NCBI GenBank assembly: GCA_016209245.1
Contig: JACQWN010000150.1
Location: 1 to 9,685 of the forward strand
Length of the DNA: 9,685 nt
Reading direction: 5' to 3'
Source: Bacteroidia bacterium
GTDB lineage: Bacteria > Bacteroidota > Bacteroidia > Bacteroidales > BM523
This document shows positions 1 to 6,506 of the stretch, in pieces. The first letter of the stretch is position 1. Every line of letters starts with the position of its first letter. Under the pieces are notes generated by a model, which did not search any database, was not told where the DNA came from, and saw nothing but the letters and a program-made list of their open reading frames with translations. The position numbers and the translations under genes were made by a program.

Positions 1-77
1 TGGCAGTTGGCAGTCGGCAGTCGGCAGTTGGCAGTCGGCAGTCGGCAGTCGGTAGTCGGCAGTTGGCAGTTGGCAGT
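1..77. repeat. Tandem heptamer repeat, 11 copies of (T/C)GGCAGT
   Basis: Eleven contiguous 7-bp units run from the window edge to position 77. Five begin with T (TGGCAGT) and six with C (CGGCAGT); one C unit carries a C-to-T change (CGGTAGT, 50-56). The array is probably longer than shown because it starts at the edge. Such GGCAGT arrays are familiar as intergenic repeats in environmental Bacteroidota. Read in frame they give an artificial AVGSRQL-like peptide, which is not a gene. No spacers are present, so this is not a CRISPR array. Copy number is likely to vary by slippage. Confidence 0.93.
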
Positions 78-81
78 TTCT

Positions 82-120
82 AAAAACCTGTCAGAGTGCG
101 AAGCTCCTGACAGCGTTTTT
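82..120. repeat. Imperfect palindromic hairpin next to the tandem array
   Basis: AAAAAC-CTGTCAG-AG (82-96) pairs with CT-C-CTGACAG-C-GTTTTT (104-120) around a 7-nt loop, TGCGAAG (97-103). The 15-bp stem is interrupted only by two unpaired C residues on the 3' side (106 and 114). A core of the CTGTCAG...CTGACAG type, usually with a GGGTT...AACCC interior, is a recurrent intergenic palindrome in Bacteroidota genomes, recalled from memory and not searched. The A-run and T-run ends would also let it act as a bidirectional terminator. Confidence 0.75.
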
Positions 121-278
121 GAGAAGGAGGCAATAGGCAATTTTAGTATAAATATATGCAAAAAAATTTTCAACCAGAGAGAAATTTGTTTCCCTTGTTG
201 GTACTCGTCTTCAGACCAGTGCATTTCATAACGCACTCGATTAAGTCAGGCACGAACATGTGGATACTTTTCTCAAAC

Positions 279-695
279 ATGAGGATTATACTCATTAGTC
301 TCGTATTAATATTAAGCCAGTGTGAGGAAACAAAAGATGAAAATTTCGATTGTTCTGAATGTTACCAGATAAAACCTGACTGGGGAGAGCTTGCTATTGA
401 ACTAACCATAAATGATGAAAACGACAGTGTTCCACTTATAATTTACAGAGGTTGCCCGGAAGATAACGACATTGAGTATATTGATACTGCAACATCGAAA
501 AAACATTATGTTGAAGTGCCTTTAAACAAATACTATTCAGTGGAAGCGTATTACAATGTCGGCGATTCGAGAGTAATTGCCCTTGACGGCGACAAGATTA
601 AAATAAAGAAAAATACTACCGATTGCGATACTACATGCTGGTATTTTACAGGGGGGTATATTAATGTGAAGCTGAAATATAATAGTATTCCATAA
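279..695 (+). CDS. Small putative lipoprotein of unknown function
   Basis: I do not recognise the family. From the ATG at 279 the product is 138 residues: a short hydrophobic signal (MRIILISLVLILSQC) with a candidate lipidated Cys15, although Gln at -1 is an unusual lipobox residue. The mature part is Cys-rich near the N terminus (Cys15, 25, 28) and again at 59, 116 and 120. It is dominated by alternating hydrophobic residues, as in a small beta-sandwich, and ends with CWYFTGGYINVKLKY. Upstream in-frame ATGs at 156 and 258 exist; 258 would add seven residues before the same signal. The ORF from 156 runs through sequence that does not look like a signal peptide, so 279 is preferred. No Shine-Dalgarno sequence was seen. 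It probably sits in the outer or inner membrane facing the periplasm. It converges with the TPR gene with only 2 bp between stop codons. Confidence 0.65.
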   Translation: MRIILISLVLILSQCEETKDENFDCSECYQIKPDWGELAIELTINDENDSVPLIIYRGCPEDNDIEYIDTATSKKHYVEVPLNKYYSVEAYYNVGDSRVIALDGDKIKIKKNTTDCDTTCWYFTGGYINVKLKYNSIP

Positions 696-697
696 AT

Positions 698-1774
698 TCA
701 TTTGGTACGTCTCTCAAAATAGTCTTTTGAAATAGAAACAAGCGGCTCGGGCGAATAATCAATGAAATAGAAAGTGCCTCCCCAGTTATGCTCAACTTTA
801 AGAAATACTGTCACTTCGTTGTTGCGATTTATTATTATTTTGGTAATTATCTTTCCTTCCGACTTCATTACCTCCACTGTTCTTTCGTCAGGATATTGCT
901 CTCTTAATTGCTTTTGCCGTTCTTCTTTCGCTTTGGCATAAGAAGCGGTTCTTCCTGTGTTTTCAGCATTCTGGCTATTTCCTGAATTTAAAGAGGATTC
1001 TTTTTCTTGCTCTTTCTCATTAATTTGATTCTTTTCTTCAATCGCTATTTTAATAGTATCTTTTGGTATTTCGGTCAAGACCAATAAAGATTCCTTATCT
1101 TGTCCCTCAATACTTATTTGATCTGGTTCCGTTTTTGAATTTTTAATTTGTTCCACTTCCATATCAGAATGTAAAGGGATTTCTATAACTTCATTCTTTA
1201 TTGCGGATTCAGCAAGCATTTTCTTTTCCTCTTCGGCCACTTTGATTCTTGTCTCTTCAATACGTTTTGCCCTTGCAATAGAGTCTTCAATTTCTTTCTT
1301 TCTTTCTTTATCGGCTCTTTTCAAAAGCTCTGCAATCTCCATATCTTGAATTTTTTGTCTGGCGCTATCCCTCACTTCTTTCTTATCCATCTCGATTATT
1401 TCCGCTTCCACAATCCTTCTGATATCCTGCTCTAATAAAGCCCTGTTATGCATTTCAGCTTCAATTTCTTTTTTATTCTTTCGTTTTGATTCAGGTTCAT
1501 CATTATTATCCAAGATTTTTTCAACTTCTTTCTTAATATAAATTGTCTTGATATCTTCAATACGGTACTTTGGCAGATTTTCATCGGGTTTTAGCGCCTG
1601 TGCCTCCTTATAATAAACAATTGCTTCAAAATATTTTCCTTGTTTGAAAAGCTTATTAGCATGCGATACTGCACTTTTATAAGCAATCATTTCCGGCTTT
1701 TCCTGTTGAGCATATAATCTGCATAGCGGAAAAAGCGATGAAAAGAAAAATATAGGAATTATTAGCCTCATCAA
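698..1774 (-). CDS. Exported TPR and coiled-coil protein with C-terminal HNWGG domain
   Basis: A 358-residue protein. Residues 1-22 form a signal peptide (basic start, hydrophobic IIPIFFFSSLFPL core, cleavage near YAQ). Residues 31-64 form one or two TPR-like helices (AVSHANKLFKQGKYFEAIVYYKEAQALKP), the pattern found in Bacteroidota tetratricopeptide proteins. Residues about 75-200 are strongly charged Glu/Lys/Arg-rich helix, likely coiled coil. Residues 200-280 are low-complexity linker. Residues 281-358 form a compact C-terminal domain with PDERTVEVMKSEGKIITKI, HNWGG (329-333) and a final aromatic strand. I recall this tail on many uncharacterised Bacteroidota envelope proteins; its function is unknown to me. 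It probably acts as a periplasmic scaffold. A second ATG immediately follows the first (MM), so the start could be 1771. It reads divergently from the GIN-domain gene. Confidence 0.85.
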   Translation of the reverse strand: MMRLIIPIFFFSSLFPLCRLYAQQEKPEMIAYKSAVSHANKLFKQGKYFEAIVYYKEAQALKPDENLPKYRIEDIKTIYIKKEVEKILDNNDEPESKRKNKKEIEAEMHNRALLEQDIRRIVEAEIIEMDKKEVRDSARQKIQDMEIAELLKRADKERKKEIEDSIARAKRIEETRIKVAEEEKKMLAESAIKNEVIEIPLHSDMEVEQIKNSKTEPDQISIEGQDKESLLVLTEIPKDTIKIAIEEKNQINEKEQEKESSLNSGNSQNAENTGRTASYAKAKEERQKQLREQYPDERTVEVMKSEGKIITKIIINRNNEVTVFLKVEHNWGGTFYFIDYSPEPLVSISKDYFERRTK

Positions 1775-2151
1775 TCAGGTGTTATTTTACCTGCAAATTT
1801 AATATTTTTAATTCATAAATTATTCCACTTTTTGTTACTGTTCATGTTTATTTTTTTACTCAACCGGAGAATAATAACTTAACTGTAAGTCCACAATGTC
1901 CAATGATTCAGTAATTAGTATATTATTTAATTAATTAATAATCAACAATATAACAAAATTTCAAATTAGACATTTCAAAATATTCTTATAAATATTTTAA
2001 AATTTTTAATATATTTAATAAAAATATATAAATTTTTTAAAAAATAATTAAAAAAATTAAAAATTTTTGAAACATATTTTTTAAAAAAACGTATATAAGA
2101 GTAAAAGAAGCATCAATGAGTAAAAGTATTAACCATAAAAACTTTACAACT
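1775..2151. other. AT-rich divergent intergenic region
   Basis: No credible gene is present; the short ORFs crossing it are shadows. The right half (about 1970-2100) is almost pure A/T, with runs such as TTTTTTAAAAAA and a 12-bp palindrome TTAATTAATTAA at 1927-1938. It separates the divergent TPR (-) and GIN-domain (+) genes, so it should hold both promoters. On the minus strand, TAAATTTG (1794-1801) fits the Bacteroidota -7 consensus TAnnTTTG but lacks a clear -33 TTTG and would leave only a 13-nt leader. On the plus strand, TTTG at 2066-2069 could be a -33 element, but nothing matching -7 follows at the right distance. Confidence 0.6.
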
Positions 2152-2727
2152 ATGAGACAGAAAATAATTTGCCTGGCCCTGCTTGTCTTTGGGGTAATTA
2201 TCTCTTCTATCGAGGCACAGAAGGATATCAGATATATTGACGACATGAATCAAGAAAGAATTCTTGATGATTTTACCGGTATAACGGTAAATGGAAATTT
2301 CAACATTTTCATCTATCAGGCATCTGCAAATGAAAAGTGCAGTGCGCTGATTGAAGCACACCCGTCTATTCATAAAAAAATAAAAACTGAAGTGAAGAAT
2401 GGAATGCTTAATATTTATTACTCTAACCCGAACGATAAAAGATATATTGCTGATATATATCTGATATTGAGGGATTTGAAAAGTGTAAAAACTTATGGTA
2501 ATGTTGATATTGAAACCGTAACCAATATCGAAATTAAAGAAATTGAAATATCATTAAGCGAAAAATCAGGGCTTTGGTTGTATCTAACATCTCCAGAATT
2601 ATACTGTTCGAGAATTAAACATTCGCAGGTCGTAGATGCAATTACTGTTGCAGATCCTAAATATAAAACTAAGGAATCCCTGTTTAAGAACAGCGAAGTT
2701 TGTTTTTATGTAAAAAGAAATTATTAG
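2152..2727 (+). CDS. Short exported GIN-domain (DUF2807-like) protein
   Basis: From the ATG at 2152 the product is 191 residues. Residues 1-22 form a clear signal peptide (MRQKIICLALLVFGVIISSIEA) with cleavage before QKD. Residues about 36-165 read like the head/GIN domain of putative Bacteroidota adhesins: a DDFTGITVNGNFNIFIYQ opening, then a 'KIKTEVKNGMLNIYY' strand pair and 'LKSVKTYGNVDIET'. In that family these strands build a right-handed beta-helix; the GIN domain is of unknown function and predicted to lie at the surface. The protein is shorter than the roughly 230-250 residues I expect, and its last third (TSPELYCSRIKHSQVV onward) diverges, so it may be a trimmed or fast-evolving copy. 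The upstream ATG at 2116 would place 12 polar residues before the signal, so 2152 is preferred. Confidence 0.75.
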   Translation: MRQKIICLALLVFGVIISSIEAQKDIRYIDDMNQERILDDFTGITVNGNFNIFIYQASANEKCSALIEAHPSIHKKIKTEVKNGMLNIYYSNPNDKRYIADIYLILRDLKSVKTYGNVDIETVTNIEIKEIEISLSEKSGLWLYLTSPELYCSRIKHSQVVDAITVADPKYKTKESLFKNSEVCFYVKRNY

Positions 2728-2739
2728 TGTTTATTTAAT

Positions 2740-2760
2740 GTTCTTTTTGGCAGAACTTTT
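2740..2760 (+). terminator. Weak hairpin between convergent genes
   Basis: GTTCT (2740-2744) and AGAAC (2752-2756) form a 5-bp stem with a 7-nt loop, followed by TTTT. It lies 12 bp after the GIN-gene stop codon and just before the convergent hydrolase stop. It is short, so it is only a candidate terminator. Confidence 0.3.
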
Positions 2761-2764
2761 ACTT

Positions 2765-3961
2765 TTAATCATCAATAGTAGTTGTAATACAATTAAATTT
2801 GTTTCCGGGATATAAAATATCGTACAATCTTTGCGGGTCAATGAAATATCTGGTTTTGCGATTGGCTAATATAATAATCACCGTTTTATCCTGTGTCATT
2901 CTTATTATCAGGTTTTGAAACCCATGCCACCAGCCCCTGTGAAAAATCATTATTGTTCCATCATCAAGGGTTTTCAATCTCCATCCAAATCCATAATTAC
3001 GGTGGCTTTTGATATCTTTGCTGCCGGGTTCAAATGCTTCTTTAAGTGTTGATTGCTTTAACAGCTTTTCCGTATATAAAATACTGTCCCAAATATATAA
3101 ATCCCTAATCGTAGAATAAATACCTTTATCACCAAGCACACCGTCGGCGAAATTATCAGAAGCTTCATGCCATTTATAAAGATACCCGGTAGCTATATCC
3201 TTTTTGGTTGTTATGGTAAGAGAATCATATACAAACGTATTTTCCATTCCCGCAGGTTCAAAAATCTGTTTATATAAAAAATCCTTAAATGGTATTCTGG
3301 AAATTTTTTCTACAACAGAGGCAAGAATTATATATCCAGTATTGCAATAATCAAATTTTTTGTCAGGAGGATAATATCGCGGAGGATGATATAAAATAAG
3401 ACTGTCAATAACCTGAGCATTACTTATTGGTTTGTTTGTATCTTTAAGTTTTTTATCAAGAAAATATATATAATTCGGCAATCCTGAACGGTGGGTCAGA
3501 AGCATTCTGATTGTTATACCGGGATAAGGAAAACCGGGAAAGTATTTATTAAGAGAATCATCATACATAAGCAATCCTCTCTCTTTCAATAGCATAACAG
3601 CAACAGCGGTAAATTGCTTGCTGATTGAACCAAGCTGGAATGCAGTAGTATATTTTAATGTATCCTTTTTATAATAATTGGCATATCCAAATCTGTTTTT
3701 ATATATTGTTACGGCTTTTTGTGCTACTAATACAATTCCATTGAAGAGTCCTTTTTTATACAGACTGTCGAAATATGCATTTAGCTTTTCTGCTGTTTCT
3801 TTCGAATGAAGGGTATCAGTAAGAGTAACAATTGTGTCTTTGGATGGTCCATTAAGCTGGCTGATTTCTTTATTATGTGCCGGTTTACAGGAAAGAAAAT
3901 ATATTAATATAATAGTACAGAAAAGATAAAATAAATTATACAAAATATATCTTAACTTCAT
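2765..3961 (-). CDS. Beta-lactamase-family serine hydrolase lipoprotein
   Basis: A 398-residue protein of the class C beta-lactamase/penicillin-binding fold (the beta-lactamase Pfam family that includes D-aminopeptidases, esterases and DD-peptidases). It starts with a lipoprotein signal ending IYFLSC, with Cys25 as the likely lipidated residue. All three catalytic motifs are visible: SxxK as S112-I-S-K115 (nucleophile Ser112, general base Lys115), YxN as Y205-C-N207, and the HxG variant of the third motif as H341-R-G343, replacing the KTG of true class C enzymes. The conserved 'LLTHRSGLPNY' segment (154-164) and the 'EPAGMENT' segment (235-242) support the family. HxG members are usually esterases or peptidases, so antibiotic hydrolysis should not be assumed. 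It probably works in the periplasm, membrane-anchored. It lies 17 bp downstream of the START-domain gene on the same strand, so co-transcription is likely. The start is set by the signal peptide. Confidence 0.93.
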   Translation of the reverse strand: MKLRYILYNLFYLFCTIILIYFLSCKPAHNKEISQLNGPSKDTIVTLTDTLHSKETAEKLNAYFDSLYKKGLFNGIVLVAQKAVTIYKNRFGYANYYKKDTLKYTTAFQLGSISKQFTAVAVMLLKERGLLMYDDSLNKYFPGFPYPGITIRMLLTHRSGLPNYIYFLDKKLKDTNKPISNAQVIDSLILYHPPRYYPPDKKFDYCNTGYIILASVVEKISRIPFKDFLYKQIFEPAGMENTFVYDSLTITTKKDIATGYLYKWHEASDNFADGVLGDKGIYSTIRDLYIWDSILYTEKLLKQSTLKEAFEPGSKDIKSHRNYGFGWRLKTLDDGTIMIFHRGWWHGFQNLIIRMTQDKTVIIILANRKTRYFIDPQRLYDILYPGNKFNCITTTIDD

Positions 3962-3978
3962 ATTAGAATAATAGCACT

Positions 3979-4641
3979 TTAAAATTCTTCAATAAAATCG
4001 AAATGAACATTTGAATATTTGCTATTCTTTATCATTTCTTTAATATTCAGCATTGATTCATATGGTCCGGTCACCATAAAAAATTCAAGCATCCAATCGG
4101 GAACGATTCCGCCGGGATCGCTTTTAAGATAATATTGTGCTTCAATCGAACCGGATGATAGCGGCTTTAACCGCCAGGCCAGTGTCACATTTTTCATCCT
4201 CACAATTCCGGGGTTTTCTTTTAAAATATCGTTTCTTGACATTGTTTTAAAAGTGACTATTTTAGTTTTTTTATCCTGCGAAACTTTTAAGTGAAGAACC
4301 ATATCACGGTCCTCTGCCGGCCATGGAATATCAAGAAGTGAATAATAAATTAGCTCTTGTTCGTTGATTTTTTTTAAAATTAAAGACTTTGAGCATGAAT
4401 AAACCCACGTTGTACAGGCAGGAATATCGAGAATTACATCTACAAGGGTTGATAAAGATGAATTAATTGTTGTATATGCTTTCAGCTCTTTTTGGTTCGA
4501 GTTCTCAATATCACGAGTGTAAACTTTAATACCGTTTTCGTTTTTTCTAAGTTTCCAGTTTTTTTCTCCGCTGCCGGTAAAAAAAATGCATGTAAAACCA
4601 ATCAAAAAATATATTGCTGCAATAATTCCTTTAAATTTCAT
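3979..4641 (-). CDS. Exported START-domain lipid-binding-like protein
   Basis: From the ATG at 4641 the product is 220 residues. Residues 1-24 form a hydrophobic signal or anchor (MKFKGIIAAIYFLIGFTCIF). The rest matches bacterial START domains of the SRPBCC fold, which form a hydrophobic pocket for lipids: 'WKLRKNENGIKVYTRD' (29-44), the hallmark 'IPWPAEDRDMV' (105-115), 'AWRLKPLSSGSIEAQYYLKSDPGGIVPDW' in pieces across 155-183, and the final helix with 'GPYESM' (192-197). The domain is close to full length. The longer reading from 4698 adds 19 residues (MYFCWLW...) that include promoter-like DNA and is rejected. Ligand and role are unknown. It leads a probable operon with the downstream serine hydrolase, which suggests, without proving, envelope lipid or ester metabolism. 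Confidence 0.88.
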   Translation of the reverse strand: MKFKGIIAAIYFLIGFTCIFFTGSGEKNWKLRKNENGIKVYTRDIENSNQKELKAYTTINSSLSTLVDVILDIPACTTWVYSCSKSLILKKINEQELIYYSLLDIPWPAEDRDMVLHLKVSQDKKTKIVTFKTMSRNDILKENPGIVRMKNVTLAWRLKPLSSGSIEAQYYLKSDPGGIVPDWMLEFFMVTGPYESMLNIKEMIKNSKYSNVHFDFIEEF

Positions 4642-4687
4642 TAGTATTAAAATCAGAAATCTACTAACGTGGACAAACCACAACCAA

Positions 4688-4717
4688 CAAAAATACAAAA
4701 ATTTTAGTTTTAAGAAA
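4688..4717 (-). promoter_or_regulatory. Candidate promoter of the START/hydrolase operon
   Basis: On the minus strand, TATTTTTG (4688-4695) matches the Bacteroidota -7 consensus TAnnTTTG. Eighteen bases further upstream lies TTTC (4714-4717), one mismatch from the -33 TTTG. Transcription would begin near 4681, giving a leader of about 40 nt before the ATG at 4641. The -33 match is imperfect and the flanks are A/T-rich, so chance is possible. Confidence 0.4.
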
Positions 4718-4779
4718 CTAAAAAAATACTTTACAATTCTTTCAAATTTTAGTTAATAAGGATGACCCCTATTTTTATT

Positions 4780-4811
4780 TTTGGTACTCTGTTAATTTGT
4801 TAATAACTTTG
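4780..4811 (+). promoter_or_regulatory. Bacteroidota-type promoter of the TrkA-like gene
   Basis: TTTG (4780-4783), a 20-bp spacer, then TAACTTTG (4804-4811) matches the primary-sigma consensus of Bacteroidota (-33 TTTG, -7 TAnnTTTG, spacing 19-21) exactly. Transcription should begin around 4817, leaving a leader of about 38 nt before the ATG at 4855. This is the best promoter in the window and supports the phylum assignment. Confidence 0.75.
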
Positions 4812-4854
4812 AACCTTGAATGAAATGAATATCTAAATATATATATAATAAGGT

Positions 4855-5544
4855 ATGAAATTTATAATTATTGGTTTAGGAAATTTCGGCTCATCGCTTT
4901 CGGCCAAGCTGACAGCTCTCGGACATGAAGTAATCGGTGTTGACAACAATATTAGCCGAATTGAAATGGTCAAAGATAAAATTACTCATGTAATACAGCT
5001 CGACTGCACCGATATACATGCGGTAAAAACATTACCTCTGAAAGATGCCGATATTGTTGTAGTTGCTATTGGGGAAGATGTAGGAGCTTCTATTATGACC
5101 ACCGCACTATTAAAACAATTAAATGTAAAAAAGCTAATCAGCCGGGCAATTTCTCCATTGCATCAAACGGTGCTTGAAGCTATCGGGATTCACGAAATTG
5201 CACATCCCGAGCAGGATTCTGCCGACAGAATGGTTAAACGCCTTGAGTTGCGGAATATTGTTGATTTCCTTGATATTTCTGATGAATATATTATTATTGA
5301 AACTGTGGTAAATGAAATATATGTTGGAAAAACTATACGGGAAGCTGATTTCAGAGGCCGTTACAATGTCAATGTTCTTACTATTAAACGGACAAAAGAA
5401 GAAAAAAATATATTAGGAATTTCGCACAATAAAGTTATTGTTCTAGGAGTTGTGTCGTCTGAAGAAATATTTCACAAAGGAGATATTCTTGTAATTTTTG
5501 GTAAAATAACTGATGTGAAAAAATTTTTATTCCCTGAAGAATAA
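4855..5544 (+). CDS. TrkA/KtrA-type potassium-channel regulatory (RCK) protein
   Basis: A 229-residue cytoplasmic protein, the usual length for a one-module TrkA/KtrA subunit. Residues 1-125 are the RCK_N Rossmann domain: beta-alpha-beta with GxGxxG (G7-L-G9-N-F-G12) and acidic D30 at the end of strand two, the pattern for NAD/nucleotide (in KtrA, ATP/ADP) binding; 'LDCTD' follows at 49-53. Residues about 140-225 are RCK_C (TrkA-C), with 'IYVGKTIREADFRGRYNVNVLTIKR' in pieces from 155 and 'FHKGDILVIFG' (206-216). In known systems octameric rings of this subunit gate the membrane channel KtrB/TrkH. No channel gene is visible in the window: the left neighbour is divergent and the right one convergent. 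It therefore looks monocistronic, with a strong promoter upstream and a terminator immediately after. Confidence 0.92.
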   Translation: MKFIIIGLGNFGSSLSAKLTALGHEVIGVDNNISRIEMVKDKITHVIQLDCTDIHAVKTLPLKDADIVVVAIGEDVGASIMTTALLKQLNVKKLISRAISPLHQTVLEAIGIHEIAHPEQDSADRMVKRLELRNIVDFLDISDEYIIIETVVNEIYVGKTIREADFRGRYNVNVLTIKRTKEEKNILGISHNKVIVLGVVSSEEIFHKGDILVIFGKITDVKKFLFPEE

Positions 5545-5554
5545 GCATAAAATA

Positions 5555-5586
5555 AAAAAGGCTTTATTCTCAAATAAAGCCTTTTT
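5555..5586. terminator. Bidirectional rho-independent terminator
   Basis: AAAAAGGCTTTATT (5555-5568) and its exact reverse complement (5573-5586) enclose the loop CTCA: a perfect 14-bp stem whose outer base pairs supply a U-run on either strand. It lies 10 bp after the TrkA-like stop codon and 15 bp after the stop of the convergent small basic peptide gene, so it can serve both. Confidence 0.9.
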
Positions 5587-5601
5587 AGGAAAAAACCCTG
5601 C

Positions 5602-5691
5602 TTATTTCTTGCAACCTTTTTTTGGAGCAGGTTTTGCTTTTTTTACAACAGCAGCTTTTTTCACGGGTTTTTTGACTTTTTTCTTTTCCAT
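5602..5691 (-). CDS. Lysine-rich basic micro-protein, 29 residues
   Basis: Reading the minus strand from ATG (5691) to TAA (5602) gives 29 residues with no aromatic, starting MEKKKVKKPVKK and ending KPAPKKGCKK. About half are Lys, and Lys pairs alternate with Pro, Ala and Val, much like the tails of histone H1-like (HctA/HctB-type) bacterial proteins. A single Cys lies two residues before the last two Lys. The composition is far from random in this AT-rich DNA: GCT, CCC, GTG and CCT codons sit between AAA/AAG codons. The ORF also ends just before a strong terminator. It probably binds nucleic acid or ribosomes by charge; that is inference. No promoter was clearly seen upstream. It is too short for standard gene finders and could be missed in annotation. 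Confidence 0.7.
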   Translation of the reverse strand: MEKKKVKKPVKKAAVVKKAKPAPKKGCKK

Positions 5692-5978
5692 AAAAATACA
5701 ATTTTATATTAAACAATAATTACATGCGAAAATAATACATATATAAAGATTTTCAACACATCATATATAAGAAGTTATCAAATATTTATTAACAATTTTA
5801 AAAAATTTTACTTTTATAAAAAAATTCTTGCTGAAATATTTTCAATTTGACATTGTTTTACATCATTGTATATATTGATTTAAGAGGTGTTTACAAGTGT
5901 GCTCGAAATTTTTAAAACCATTTGCAAATACTTCAGAAGAAAATATTTTTACAAAAAAATTTTTATTAGAATTAAATT
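5692..5978. other. AT-rich divergent intergenic region
   Basis: This 287-bp stretch separates the small basic peptide gene (-) from the LEA-like gene (+). It is rich in A/T runs and stop codons and I see no further gene or structured RNA. It should hold both promoters; only the one for the rightward gene is suggested by sequence (5921-5951). Confidence 0.5.
5921..5951 (+). promoter_or_regulatory. Candidate promoter of the LEA-like gene
   Basis: TTTG (5921-5924), a 19-bp spacer, then TATTTTTA (5944-5951) matches the Bacteroidota -33/-7 promoter with one mismatch (final G to A). The start of transcription would be near 5957, about 20 nt before the ATG at 5979. Because the region is so A/T-rich this is only suggestive. 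Confidence 0.35.
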
Positions 5979-6347
5979 ATGTATAAAAGAAATATTTTTT
6001 TTATCACAACAATATTAATTTTGAGTTACAACTTTTTTTGTTGTCGTCAGTTATTACAAGCTTACCGTTTATCTGAATGCGAATATGCTTTATCTTCTGT
6101 TGAAAAATTTACACTTGCAGGTATCCCTTTCGAAAACATTAGTTCTATTACCGATTTGGGTTTTATAGGTGTAGGGAAAAAAGAAGTTTTTTCAGGCGAG
6201 TCTGCTGCAACAATTTTACAATATGCTTTGAGCTGGTCAGGAATTATAAATAAACCGACACGGGTAACACTGAAAATTAAACCTGTTTTGAAAATTGGAA
6301 ACCGTTCTGTAAAATCTCCTGGATTTATTACTGTTAAAATTAATTAG
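5979..6347 (+). CDS. LEA14-like exported protein, apparently internally deleted
   Basis: A 122-residue product. Residues 1-22 form a hydrophobic export signal ending NFFCC; Cys21 or Cys22 may be lipidated although the lipobox is not canonical. 'LQAYRLSECEYALSSVEKFTLAGIPFENISSITDL' (in pieces, 26-60) resembles the start of a Bacteroidota family I recall as LEA14/WHy-like lipoproteins. 'FSGESAATILQYALSWSG' (71-88), 'PTRVTLKIKP' (93-102) and 'KSPGFITVKIN' (112-122) resemble that family's end. From memory, about 70-90 residues normally lie between (a beta-sandwich core with 'LDKPVTIP'-like strands); here the two ends are joined at about residues 61-70. The reading frame is intact, so the deletion, if real, is in frame. 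Function is unknown. It stands alone between AT-rich spacers; the next gene has its own likely promoter. Confidence 0.6.
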   Translation: MYKRNIFFITTILILSYNFFCCRQLLQAYRLSECEYALSSVEKFTLAGIPFENISSITDLGFIGVGKKEVFSGESAATILQYALSWSGIINKPTRVTLKIKPVLKIGNRSVKSPGFITVKIN

Positions 6348-6452
6348 GAGCATCTGATTTTCCGTGAGGTCAGTTGTTATGACGTTATTGAAAAGAAGAC
6401 TAAATTGGGGATTCGTTCGACATGAATAATACAGGTTATAAAAAGATTACTA

Positions 6453-6460
6453 TATTTTTG
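6453..6460 (+). promoter_or_regulatory. Candidate -7 element of the sigma-factor operon
   Basis: TATTTTTG matches TAnnTTTG exactly and lies 46 bp before the TTG start. No TTTG is found at -33, so this would be either a weak primary-sigma promoter or one recognised by another sigma factor, including the operon's own product. Confidence 0.3.
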
Positions 6461-6506
6461 CAGCAAATCAAAATAAATTTCGTCTTTAATCTGAAAAAAT
6501 ATCAAT

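Noticed and set aside
1..77. Possible CRISPR array
   Set aside because: Units are 7 bp with no spacers.
7..231. ORF with AVGSRQ repeats
   Set aside because: It is the translation of the tandem heptamer array and hairpin; the peptide periodicity simply mirrors the 7-bp repeat.
2037..2373. Minus-strand ORFs over the AT-rich spacer and GIN gene
   Set aside because: They lie antisense to a signal-peptide-bearing gene, have low-complexity Ile/Leu/Phe content from A/T runs and no recognisable domain.
2765..3961. Antibiotic-resistance beta-lactamase
   Set aside because: The third motif is HRG rather than KTG; the family is dominated by esterases and peptidases.
4642..4698. N-terminal extension of the START protein
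   Set aside because: The 19 extra residues overlap a candidate promoter, and the internal ATG at 4641 begins a normal signal peptide.
5847..5876. E. coli-like promoter TTGACA-N18-TATATT
   Set aside because: The Bacteroidota primary sigma factor does not use this consensus, the leader would be about 100 nt, and A/T-rich DNA gives such matches by chance.
6360..6440. Possible relic of the GTTCGACA repeat upstream of the sigma gene
   Set aside because: Only the word GTTCGACAT is shared and no inverted partner is nearby.
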